Shown here one piece after another: positions 21,401 through 29,480 of a DNA stretch of 64,000 nucleotides. The notes beneath the pieces are model-generated. The model had not been told where the DNA came from, searched no databases, and saw nothing but the letters and a program-made list of their open reading frames with translations. Origin of the DNA: Cystobacter fuscus DSM 2262. Lineage in GTDB: Bacteria > Myxococcota > Myxococcia > Myxococcales > Myxococcaceae. The stretch's first letter is position 1; the number at the start of each line of letters is the position of its first letter. The stretch spans positions 1 through 64,000 of the forward strand of contig NZ_ANAH02000065.1 of NCBI RefSeq assembly GCF_000335475.2, read 5' to 3'. The translations under genes were made by a program, and so were the position numbers.

Positions 21401-24400
21401 GGAAAGCCGGTTCACGACCTCCTCGAACGGCGCCCCGGCGTGTTCGAGCGCGCCGAGCATCTCGGTGCGCATCGTCTGGAGGGCGTCGCCGAGGGGAGCG
21501 CCGGCGGCCAGATCCGAGCGGAGCACGAGCGTGTTCAGGCAGGGTCCGAGCAGCCCAGCGAAGCTGGCGGGGTCCCGGGTGGAGACCGGCACGCCCAGGG
21601 TGATGGTGCGCTGTCCCGTCCACCGGTGCAGCGCGACGGCCAGCGCGGCGCCGAACGCCATGAACCACGTGACCCCGTGCTGGGTCTGCAGCGGCCGCAG
21701 CCGGTCGGGCAGGTCCGCCGGGAGTGGCACGCGAACAGCGCCGTTGCGGCCCGCCGGAACCGGCGTGGGGAACGCCAGGTTCGCCGGTGCGTCGGCCAGC
21801 TTTCGCTGCCAGTAGTCCAGCTCGTTCTCGCGCCGCGCCGAGTCCTGGCGGGCCTCCTGCGAGGCCACGAAGTCCCGGTACTGCACGGCTGGCGGCGCCG
21901 CGGTTTCGCCGGTGACGACCGCACGGTAGTAACGGTCCAGCTCGGCCAGGAGCACGGGGACGGACTCACCGTCGATGACGAGGTGGTGCAGGCACAAAAG
22001 CAGCGCGTGCCCCTGAGCGCCGAGGTCGGCCACGGCCACTCGCAGCAGCCGGCCCGAGGCGAGGTCGAATCGTCTGCTGGCGGCCGCGTCGAGCCACCGC
22101 GCCATCTCGGCGTCGGGGTCGCGCGAGGCGCGCAGGTCCAGCATTTCCACCTCGGGCCGCCATCCGCCGGTCACCACCTGCCGGACGGTGTCCTCGTCGG
22201 CCACGAACGCCGTCCGCAGCAACTCGTGCCCGGCCACGAGCTGGGTCAGGGCGCGACCCAACAGCTCGACGTCGAGCTTGCCGGCTGCCTTCCACGCCAG
22301 GACGACGTTGTTGCGGGCCTGCTCGTCGACGGCCTCGGCGAGCCACAGGCGTCGCTGGAAGGCGGTGGCGGCCAGCTCGCCCGCGGCGCGCGCCGAGGAC
22401 GATCCGGAGTGCCCGGCGGACGGCTGCCCGCCGATCTTCTGGTCGATCAGGTCCGCGAGATCCTGCAGACGGGGGCACTCGAACAGCGTCTTCATCGGCA
22501 GGTCGATCCGGAACCGCCGACGGAGCTGGTTGACCAGCCGGACCGCCAGCATGGAGTGACCACCGAGGGCGAAGAAGGAGTCATCGGCGGACACCCCGTC
22601 GACACCGAGCAGCTCGGACCAGATGCCAGCCATCGCGACAGCCGTGGGGGTGCGAGGCTCGGACCCGGCGCCGCTGTCCAGCGGGACGGCACGCGCACGC
22701 ACGGCGGCGACGTCGAGCTTGCCGTTCGAGGTCAGCACCATCTTGTCGACGAGCTGGAACACCGACGGGATCATGTACTCGGGCAGCTTGCGTGCCAGGT
22801 GGCCACGCAACTCGGCCAGGGCGACCCCGACCCGGCTCTGGACGACCGCGACGAGGCGATCGTCCTCGGCGATGACGACCGCTTCGACGACCGCGGGATG
22901 CTCGCGCAGGCAGGACTCGATCTCACCGAGCTCGATGCGGTAGCCGTGCAGCTGCACCTGGGAATCGGCGCGGCCAATGAAGTGCAGCGCGCCGTCGGGG
23001 GTGTAGCGGGCGAGATCCCCGCTGCGGAACAGTTTGCCGGAGCCGACGGGCGAGGCGACGAAGCGCTGCGCCGTGAGCTCCGGCCGGTTCAGGTAGCCGC
23101 CGGCCACGCCCGCGCCGCCGACGAAGATCTCGCCCACCGCGCCAACGGGCAACAGCCGGCCGCGGGTGACCGGGTCCAGCAGCAGGAGCGTGGTCGTGGG
23201 GATCGGCGTGCCGATGATGCTGGTGTCGGAGTCGACGTCGGCCCGGGTGACCGTGCGGATGCTCGAGTGCACGGTGGTCTCGGTGATGCCGTACATGTTG
23301 ACCAGCCGCACATGCGGGTAACGCTCCATCCACGAGCCGAGCATGGCCGGACGCAGCGCCTCTCCGCCAAAGATGACGTAGCGCAACCGGCTGAGGCTGC
23401 TGGGCGACTGGGGCTTCAACCCGAGCAGCCGCCGGAACGCGCTGGGCGTCTGGTTGAGGACCGTGACGCGCTCGCGCTGCAGCAGTTCCCAGAACTGCTC
23501 GGGGTCCTTCGCCTGCTCCTGGGTGACCAGGACCACCCGTCCGCCGTGGACCAGGCCGCCAAACAACTCCCATACCGAGAAATCGAAGGCGTAGGAGTGG
23601 AACATCGTCCAGACGTCGGACGCACCGAAGCTGAACGGCAAGCGGTCGTTGACCAGCAACCGGACGAGGTTGCGATGCGTGATCACGACACCCTTGGGCC
23701 GGCCGGTCGTCCCGGATGTGTAGATGCAGTACGCCGGCGTATCCAGCGCGACCCGCGGCAGCGCCGCTCCGGAGTTGTCGGACCGTGTCGGGTGCATGAC
23801 CTGTCCGGCGAAGCCGTCCAGACCCGGATGAGACACCGCATCGTCGGCCACGATGGCCCACCGGGTGCCCGAGTCCGCGAGGATGAACTGCACGCGATCA
23901 CCGGGCAGCGCTGGGTCGATCGGCAGGTAGCCGGCGCCGGCCAGCAGGACGGCCAGCATCGCCTGGACCTGCTCGGGGCCGCGCGGCAGCAGCAGGGCCA
24001 CCAGCTCGCCCCGGCCGACGCCCTTCGCCACCAGCGCCCGCGCCAGTGCCTCGGCCCGGTCCAGCAGCTCGCGGTAGGTCAGCGAGATGTCCCCCGCGGT
24101 GATGGCCACCGCCTGTGGCCGGGCGAGTGCCCGCTGCCGGATGAGGTCGTGGACCGCCGTCTCGGGGTACCCGGCATCGGTGGCGTTCCACACCATCAGC
24201 TGGGTGTACCGCTCGTCCTCGGTCAACGGATCGGCATCGCCGATCGCCCGCTCGGGCGCGGCGATGAGCTGGTCGAGCAGCGCGCGATAGTGCTCGGTCA
24301 TGGCCCGCATCTGGTCGTCGTCGAAGTACCGGCCATTGAAGACAAGCCAGCCATCGAGCGAACTGGAGCCCGGCTGCAGGAACAGGTGCAGATCGTACTT

Positions 24401-27400
24401 GCCGTATCCGCTGGCCGTCTGAACCTCCTCGGCGACGATGCCGCCGGCGGTACGCATCAGCCTGGGATCCTCGGAGTACGTGAACAGCACGTCGAACAAG
24501 GCCGTACGGCTCATGTCCTTGGACGGGTCGACCCGGCGTACCAGCTCGTCGAAGAACGCCTGATCATGTGCTCGGGCGTGGGCCGTCTCGGCGGCCGTCT
24601 GCGCGACGAGCGCGGTGAAAGGCATGCTCACGGCCGGGCGCAGCCGTACCGGCAACAGGTTGGCCAGCGGGCCGACCACATGCCGGGTCTCCGCGCGCCG
24701 CCCGGGGTGACTGACGCCGATGACCATGTCCTGCTGGCCGGAATACCAGCCGAGAAGCGCGGTGAAGGCGCCCAGCAGCACGTCCGAGACGCTGAAGCCA
24801 AGCCGCTCGGCGTTGGTCGCGAGGGCGGTGGGCAACGAGAACGCGACGCGCCGCTCCTCGTAGACGTGGATCGCCTCGCGCGGCCGCCGCTCGGGGAGCC
24901 GCAGCACGTCGACGGCGGGTTGCAGTCGAGCCGCACGGGAGTCCAGGTGCTCGGCATTGACCTCGGCCGACACCTCATCCAACCAGCCGGCGTAGCTGCT
25001 CTGGACGGGGGCCTCGCCGGCCATGCCGGCCAGGAGTTGCTCGGCGATGAGCCGCAGGGAGGCTCGGTCGACCACCGCCTGGTGGCCAACCAGTGCCAGC
25101 CAACCGCCGCCAGACTGCTCGGGCAACACGGCGACCCGCAGCAGACAGCCGCTCGTCAGATCGAACGGGGCCACCGCCCAGTCGGTCAGTGCCTCGGGCA
25201 CACCGGAGCCCGCCACCCCGGGCTGCGCTGGCAGCCACTGCGGGCTGACCGTCACCTCGGATCGCACTCGCTGCACGATCCGACCCTCGACGCTGTCGAG
25301 CACGGTGCGCAGGGACTCGTGTGCCCGTACGACCGCGTCGAGCGCCTTGGCCAGCACGTCGGGGGCGGCGAGACGGTCGACCCGAAGGAACAGCGGCAGG
25401 TTGTGGTACACGGGCGACGTCGGGTACACGTGGCCGGCCTCGAACCGGTCGACGAACCACATGCGTTCCTGATGGGCCGAGGCGGCGCGCGCGATCGCCG
25501 GGAGACCGGAGTCGGTTGCCGGCGGAGCGGACACGACCACCGTGCTGCCGGCGGCCGTGGGCCTGTAACAGGCGTTCAGCTCCCGCAGCAGGACGCCCAT
25601 CGACTCGCCGTCCCACAGCAGGTGGTGCAGGCAGAAGAAAACCAGCTGATCGGCCCCGGGGAGCTCGACGAGGGCCGCGGTCAGCAGGCGTCCAGACGCC
25701 GGATCGAACTCATGATGAGAGGCACTGGCCAGCCAGTCGCGCAGCGCCGCCTCCGAGTCCGCGCAATCGCGCAGGTCGACGCTGTCGACATGGGGTGACC
25801 ACGGCTCGCCGACGACTTGCCACAACTCGCCGTCGCGCTCGTGGAACGCGGTGCGCAGCAACTCGTGTCGCGCCACCATCCTGGCCAGCGCGTGGGACAA
25901 CTCCGCCGCATCGAGGCCGCCACCGGGAACCCGCCACGCCAGCGGGACGTTGTAGGCGGCACGGCCGGACTCCACCCGCTCGGCGAACCAGATGCGCTGC
26001 TGGAAGCTGGACGCGGGGACCTCCACGGCGGGGGCAGCGGGCGGAGAAGTCTTCTCGGCGGCCACGTTCGGCTTCGACGCCCGGACCTGCTCCGCGAAGT
26101 CAGCCAGGCGCGGATACTCGAACAACGTCCGGATCGAGACCTCCGTGCCGAAGTGACGCGACACCGCGAGAACCAGACTCTCCGCGAGCAGCGAATGCCC
26201 ACCCAGCTCGAAGAACGAGTCCTCGGGGGTGATCCCGCCGACTCCCAAGACCTCCTGCCAGACGCCGACCATCGCGGCGACCTCGGCGGGGTACGCGGCC
26301 GCGGGGCGGGCATTGGTGGCGAGGGGGGCGGAAGGCGCTGTCGGGCTCGGCGCGGCCAGTACGGGCAGCGCGGCGTTCGGGTTCGTACCCAGCTCGCGCA
26401 GGATCGCGCGATAGTCGGCCGCCATCGCGGCGACCAGGGTCGGGCCCACGGCTCCAGCCGGATCCTTCCACAGCACATGCGTTCCCGCGCTGTCCTCGCG
26501 GACCATGACGGCCAGGGTGAACCCCGCGGTGCTTTCCATGTCCAGCAGGCTCAAGGTGGCGGTCGCATCGGGAGCGCACAGCCGCAGTGCCTGCACATCG
26601 ACGCCCTCACGCAATCCCGCATTCCAGTACTGGAACACTGTCTGGTGGGTCCGAGCACGGGCGGCCGGGCCGGTCAGCCCAGCCGCTCGCATGATGGCCG
26701 GCAGCGGCAGCTCACCGTGCCGCATCGCATCCTTGACCCGGCCGCGCAGGCGGTGCACCAGATCGGCGTAGCTGTCCGAACCGCGGACCTCACTGCGGAT
26801 CGGCAGTGCGTTCACGAAGTAGCCAATCCGGTCGCGCAGCGATTCGGTGGTCCGCCCGTGAAACGGCAGGAACGAGATCACGTCCTCGGAGCCGGTGTGT
26901 CGGCGCAGCAGCGCGAAATACCCGGCCATCAGGATGGTGACATAGGAAACGCCCAGGTCCTCGGCGCGGCCGCGCAAGTCGGCGACGAGCCGTGGCTCGA
27001 GTGTTTCACTCCGTACCGTGTACTGCGGTGCATCGACGGTGGCGGGCAGGGCGAACTCCGGGGCCGCCGCGCCCAGGACTCGGCGCCAGTACTCCCGGGA
27101 CGGGTCACCGGCGGTGGTATCGGCCAGCTCCCGCGAACGGCGAGCATACTCCGTCAACGCCGCGGTAGGGTCGGCCGGAGGCAGCGACTCGCCCGCATAG
27201 GCCCGGCGCAAGGCATCGAGCAGGATCAGGATCGACGCCCCGTCGAACACGAGGTGGTGGATCGCCAGCAGCAGGACCGTCTCGTCCGGCCCACGCAACA
27301 CATCGACCCGGGCCAACGGTCCTCGGCGAAGGTCGAAGGGGTGCTGCCAGGTCCGGCGTATGGCCGCGTCACGGTCGCCCACGAAGGTCGACTCCCGCAC

Positions 27401-27649
27401 CTCGATGGGCGGCGCGTCGGACCAGTCCAGCACGAGCCCGTCGGCGCCCGACGTGATCCGAGCACGAAGTTGCGGGTAGGCCTCTCCCAGTGCGGCGATG
27501 GCCGCGCGCAGCCGCGTCATATCGAGCGTGCCGCGCACCAGGAATGGGGTCGGGATGATGTGCGACCATTGGCTGGGATCCAGCTTCCAGCCAATCCACA
27601 TGGCCTCTTGTCCGACGGAGAGAGGGATTTGCCGTGGTGCGGTGTTCAT
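18425..27649 (-). CDS. Large NRPS: C-PCP-(C half)-C*-A-PCP-C-(C half)-A-PCP
   Basis: 3074 residues. Domains by residue: C1 1-430 (HHLVFDG 131-137); PCP1 455-525 (Ser486) with no A domain before it; an orphan condensation N-lobe 545-700 (HHLLWDG 675-681); C2 716-1140, whose motif reads HQAVVDR at 856-862 instead of HHxxxDG; A1 1165-1650 (YTSGTTGRPKG, SYAFDFSVWE, YGITETT, SNGKLD); PCP2 1665-1740 (Ser1699); C3 1758-2180 (HHLVIDG 1888-1894); an orphan condensation C-lobe 2193-2455; A2 2478-2960 (VGFDASQWE, YGPTEN, TSGKVD); PCP3 2975-3045 (Ser3010). No epimerase, methylation, cyclisation or TE domain. A1 has Asp/Phe/Trp at 235/236/239 and A2 Asp/Ala/Trp; substrates are not called. It starts 22 bp after the dehydrogenase gene. 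No MbtH-like gene is nearby. Confidence 0.93.
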   Translation of the reverse strand: MNTAPRQIPLSVGQEAMWIGWKLDPSQWSHIIPTPFLVRGTLDMTRLRAAIAALGEAYPQLRARITSGADGLVLDWSDAPPIEVRESTFVGDRDAAIRRTWQHPFDLRRGPLARVDVLRGPDETVLLLAIHHLVFDGASILILLDALRRAYAGESLPPADPTAALTEYARRSRELADTTAGDPSREYWRRVLGAAAPEFALPATVDAPQYTVRSETLEPRLVADLRGRAEDLGVSYVTILMAGYFALLRRHTGSEDVISFLPFHGRTTESLRDRIGYFVNALPIRSEVRGSDSYADLVHRLRGRVKDAMRHGELPLPAIMRAAGLTGPAARARTHQTVFQYWNAGLREGVDVQALRLCAPDATATLSLLDMESTAGFTLAVMVREDSAGTHVLWKDPAGAVGPTLVAAMAADYRAILRELGTNPNAALPVLAAPSPTAPSAPLATNARPAAAYPAEVAAMVGVWQEVLGVGGITPEDSFFELGGHSLLAESLVLAVSRHFGTEVSIRTLFEYPRLADFAEQVRASKPNVAAEKTSPPAAPAVEVPASSFQQRIWFAERVESGRAAYNVPLAWRVPGGGLDAAELSHALARMVARHELLRTAFHERDGELWQVVGEPWSPHVDSVDLRDCADSEAALRDWLASASHHEFDPASGRLLTAALVELPGADQLVFFCLHHLLWDGESMGVLLRELNACYRPTAAGSTVVVSAPPATDSGLPAIARAASAHQERMWFVDRFEAGHVYPTSPVYHNLPLFLRVDRLAAPDVLAKALDAVVRAHESLRTVLDSVEGRIVQRVRSEVTVSPQWLPAQPGVAGSGVPEALTDWAVAPFDLTSGCLLRVAVLPEQSGGGWLALVGHQAVVDRASLRLIAEQLLAGMAGEAPVQSSYAGWLDEVSAEVNAEHLDSRAARLQPAVDVLRLPERRPREAIHVYEERRVAFSLPTALATNAERLGFSVSDVLLGAFTALLGWYSGQQDMVIGVSHPGRRAETRHVVGPLANLLPVRLRPAVSMPFTALVAQTAAETAHARAHDQAFFDELVRRVDPSKDMSRTALFDVLFTYSEDPRLMRTAGGIVAEEVQTASGYGKYDLHLFLQPGSSSLDGWLVFNGRYFDDDQMRAMTEHYRALLDQLIAAPERAIGDADPLTEDERYTQLMVWNATDAGYPETAVHDLIRQRALARPQAVAITAGDISLTYRELLDRAEALARALVAKGVGRGELVALLLPRGPEQVQAMLAVLLAGAGYLPIDPALPGDRVQFILADSGTRWAIVADDAVSHPGLDGFAGQVMHPTRSDNSGAALPRVALDTPAYCIYTSGTTGRPKGVVITHRNLVRLLVNDRLPFSFGASDVWTMFHSYAFDFSVWELFGGLVHGGRVVLVTQEQAKDPEQFWELLQRERVTVLNQTPSAFRRLLGLKPQSPSSLSRLRYVIFGGEALRPAMLGSWMERYPHVRLVNMYGITETTVHSSIRTVTRADVDSDTSIIGTPIPTTTLLLLDPVTRGRLLPVGAVGEIFVGGAGVAGGYLNRPELTAQRFVASPVGSGKLFRSGDLARYTPDGALHFIGRADSQVQLHGYRIELGEIESCLREHPAVVEAVVIAEDDRLVAVVQSRVGVALAELRGHLARKLPEYMIPSVFQLVDKMVLTSNGKLDVAAVRARAVPLDSGAGSEPRTPTAVAMAGIWSELLGVDGVSADDSFFALGGHSMLAVRLVNQLRRRFRIDLPMKTLFECPRLQDLADLIDQKIGGQPSAGHSGSSSARAAGELAATAFQRRLWLAEAVDEQARNNVVLAWKAAGKLDVELLGRALTQLVAGHELLRTAFVADEDTVRQVVTGGWRPEVEMLDLRASRDPDAEMARWLDAAASRRFDLASGRLLRVAVADLGAQGHALLLCLHHLVIDGESVPVLLAELDRYYRAVVTGETAAPPAVQYRDFVASQEARQDSARRENELDYWQRKLADAPANLAFPTPVPAGRNGAVRVPLPADLPDRLRPLQTQHGVTWFMAFGAALAVALHRWTGQRTITLGVPVSTRDPASFAGLLGPCLNTLVLRSDLAAGAPLGDALQTMRTEMLGALEHAGAPFEEVVNRLSPARGVGHTPYIDVTLNMNLRSDRRALLGGIELTPLFFDSLWSHEAKFGLTLTVAEQDGELSAILSYQGQRVSAADASALAGSIAGLLGELTEATQGRSSRGTATSAAEDRVQYRHFVTAQLSQRDSVQRRNDLAYWEKKLAGAPAYVEFSPPAEPGPHGVVTIPLRADLLERLRPLQARYGVTPFIVTAAGLAALLHRWTGHADVVISNPIANRDNPDFAELLGPCLNTVVLRSQLASNATFLDVLHGMRSEVLEAFEHAGAPFEEVVERLNPHRRPGRTPYADVSLTFSAVPTQPASLAGRPLQAADISHAGAGYAGKLGLTVGFTLDGTKLSGNVAYHGARYRRDDVERFATLLGRLMELMPDHLDQPVAALDVAADELARLRRWERGPEPEPMTPVPVLVLRHGRDRASAPAVESLRGTLDYQGLVGRARALAAGIRPRLRGADPVVALLLPRGEDFTVAMLGSWLAGAAFCPIDPAWPDSRVRFVLEDLDAPVLLTDHDGAARSGSVPTLRVDETDATAGGTEADDPNWSAGSTAYVIYTSGTTGTPKGVVVTHQGLAQLIQWTARHYTIGDRDRCSHLMSVGFDASQWEVWSALATGACLVPHEAPVVASTVGTWLDQHDINVAFLATPLAEAVWRAGTGPTRLRWMFIGGAALSEWPPPGLPYRVCNAYGPTENSVVATIHDLEAVPQPPINRIGRPIAGVRVLVLDPQGRRCLVGVPGEICLAGGGLATGILRRPDLTADRFRSVELDGESLRIYRTGDLGRWLADGTVEYLGRADRQLKIRGYRIEPGEIEQVLLRQPEVAQAVVHGDSQQTPALVAYVIPSQPGRTDTARLLARLRSSLPVYMVPEAVVWLTELPLNTSGKVDVARLPRPIRTDLVGGSGFTAPGSELERRIAAVWSEVLGTQDIGAHDNFFDLGGNSLSLARLHSRLVAELGRDIPIVDLFEHPTVAALATALENGAQSAPVRPRRAARPVRRGRGTTDGA

Positions 27650-27670
27650 GTGTTGCTCTTTCTTGACCGG

Positions 27671-29437
27671 TCAGCGCCGGGAGCCGGTGGCGGCGTCGTA
27701 GGTAAGGTGATCGAGGGTGGTGCCGCTCAGCCATGCGGCATTGAGCGATGGGACATGGGTGGGCGCGTCGGCGGAGAGCCGGCGACGCAGATCGGCGATG
27801 CGGTGCCCGGCCGATACGCAATAGACGTCGGCCAGATCCTGCCCGCTGTGGTCGCCGGTAGAGGCCATCTTGGAGGCGCGGGCGAGCGTCAGGGACATGA
27901 CGAGGAGTTCTCGGGCAATGCCGGTGAGCAAGATGAGAGTCCGCTCGTTCTCCTGCAGCGAGGCACGATCGGCGTTGCGGCGCGCCAACTCCAGACAGGT
28001 CGCCCCGAACCGATGGACCTCGTCCGCGACCCAGCGGAGGTGGCCGAGGTTGCGGTCGGTGAGGACGGCGCCGTCGAAATCGCGCCGGCCTGGCTCGTTC
28101 TTCGCCAGTTCGTCCGCGTGGTCGGGCTCGGGGTAGTAGTACGACAGGATCGACATCCGAGCGATCCAGTTGTCGATCTGGAAGTCCACGCCCCCGGAGA
28201 TCCGCAGGTTACGCGCGTCGCGCATGAACCGCTCGACCGGGACCGGCGGCGCGCCCCGCTGTTGTTTGCTGTGCGCGGTCTCATAGCCCTCCGCCGCCAG
28301 CAGCGACATCGTCCGGTCGACGACGTCCCAGCAGAGCAGCGAGCTGACGTTCTTGGAGGCGTTCTGCTCGAAGCGCTGGTTGATCTGCCGCCCCTGGTCA
28401 TCCGGGAGCAGGCACCACTGCGACATCGTCTCGATCGCGAAGGTCTGCGCGAGCGACTCCGCCAGCTGCTGCTGAATCTCCTGGTAGTCCGCCAGCTTCC
28501 GGCCGTCGACCTCCCGCCGCAGCACGAAGTCTCGCGCCCATTGCACGCACAGCTTGGCGATCGCCAGCGACGGCGCCGCGATGAGGTGCAGCCGGCCCCG
28601 AGCCACCATCTTCGCGGTCTCCGGGGTCACCCGGACCTGATGTTCGGAGGCGCGCTCCACGAACATCTGGTCCGCGGGCACGAGCACGTTGTCGAAGTTC
28701 AGCCAGCCGTTGGGGAAGCCCTTGATTCCCATGTACTCGTGCCACTGTCCGGCGGTCACGCCAGGACTGTCGGTCCGCACGAAGAACATCTGGACCCGCT
28801 CCTGGCCGTTGTCGCGGACTGTCGCCGAGACGCTGACCAGCTCGGCGACGGGCGCGTGCCCCACGAAGACCTTCTGGCCGTTCAGCAGATAGGCCTCCGC
28901 CGTTTCGACTCGCGTGGCGGTGGTGGCGCGGCGCTGGTTCGCCGCCCCCTGGGGCTCGCTGTCGGCGCTGGCCGAGAGGCCGCCGCGAGCGACATGCGCG
29001 CGCAACAACTCACGCAGCGGCCCTTCGGGCACCACCGAGAGGAACGCGCTGGCGCCGAGCGCGTTCTCGATCGCGATCGACAGTGCAACCGGCGTGCTCC
29101 AACTCGCGGCCGCCACGACGACCCGGAACGTGTTGTAGTGCGAGAGTTCGTGCCCGCCGACCGATCGATCCGCCTGCAGCCGAAAGTAGCCGCGCGTGGC
29201 CAGCTCCGCGAGGAAGCCTTCAGGGAGCTGGCGGTCGCGGTCGACGGCCGTGGGGTCGATTCGCTCGCGAAGCAGAACGTTCAACTGCTCGACGAGGCGG
29301 TCGCCCTCGGCCCGGTCCTGTACGTCCTGGACAGGAAAGTCTCGGATCAGGTCCCAGCGGAACCTGCCCTGATAGAGCTCCTCCAGGAAGCTGGGCCGAT
29401 TCGGGTCGCTGGAGAAGTTACGGGGTTTCTTGCTCAT
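27671..29437 (-). CDS. Acyl-CoA dehydrogenase-family oxidase of the NRPS pathway
   Basis: 588 residues from ATG 29437 (MSKKPRNFSSDPNRP). The order of parts fits the flavin acyl-CoA dehydrogenase fold: a helical N-domain with EGFLAELATRGYFRL and VGGHELSHY, a beta domain with GLSASADSEPQGAA, YLLNGQKVFVGHAPVAELVSVSA and MGIKGFPNGWLNFDNVLVPADQMF, and a helical C-domain. In NRPS pathways such enzymes desaturate aminoacyl groups on carrier proteins, as in prolyl to pyrrolyl conversion, or act on acyl-thioesters. It lies between a stand-alone A protein and the NRPS that starts with an A-less PCP, so the aminoacyl-PCP1 is the natural candidate substrate; this is inference. Confidence 0.8.
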   Translation of the reverse strand: MSKKPRNFSSDPNRPSFLEELYQGRFRWDLIRDFPVQDVQDRAEGDRLVEQLNVLLRERIDPTAVDRDRQLPEGFLAELATRGYFRLQADRSVGGHELSHYNTFRVVVAAASWSTPVALSIAIENALGASAFLSVVPEGPLRELLRAHVARGGLSASADSEPQGAANQRRATTATRVETAEAYLLNGQKVFVGHAPVAELVSVSATVRDNGQERVQMFFVRTDSPGVTAGQWHEYMGIKGFPNGWLNFDNVLVPADQMFVERASEHQVRVTPETAKMVARGRLHLIAAPSLAIAKLCVQWARDFVLRREVDGRKLADYQEIQQQLAESLAQTFAIETMSQWCLLPDDQGRQINQRFEQNASKNVSSLLCWDVVDRTMSLLAAEGYETAHSKQQRGAPPVPVERFMRDARNLRISGGVDFQIDNWIARMSILSYYYPEPDHADELAKNEPGRRDFDGAVLTDRNLGHLRWVADEVHRFGATCLELARRNADRASLQENERTLILLTGIARELLVMSLTLARASKMASTGDHSGQDLADVYCVSAGHRIADLRRRLSADAPTHVPSLNAAWLSGTTLDHLTYDAATGSRR

Positions 29438-29480
29438 CGGATTCCTCGGGCTCAAATGGCGGCGGCAGGTCTGTGCGGGG

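Noticed and set aside
19895-25798. A 1967-codon plus-strand open frame opposite the NRPS
   Set aside because: It is the antisense of a gene with complete NRPS motifs. The translation is Arg/Gly/His-rich with no domain. Long antisense frames are expected at this GC content.
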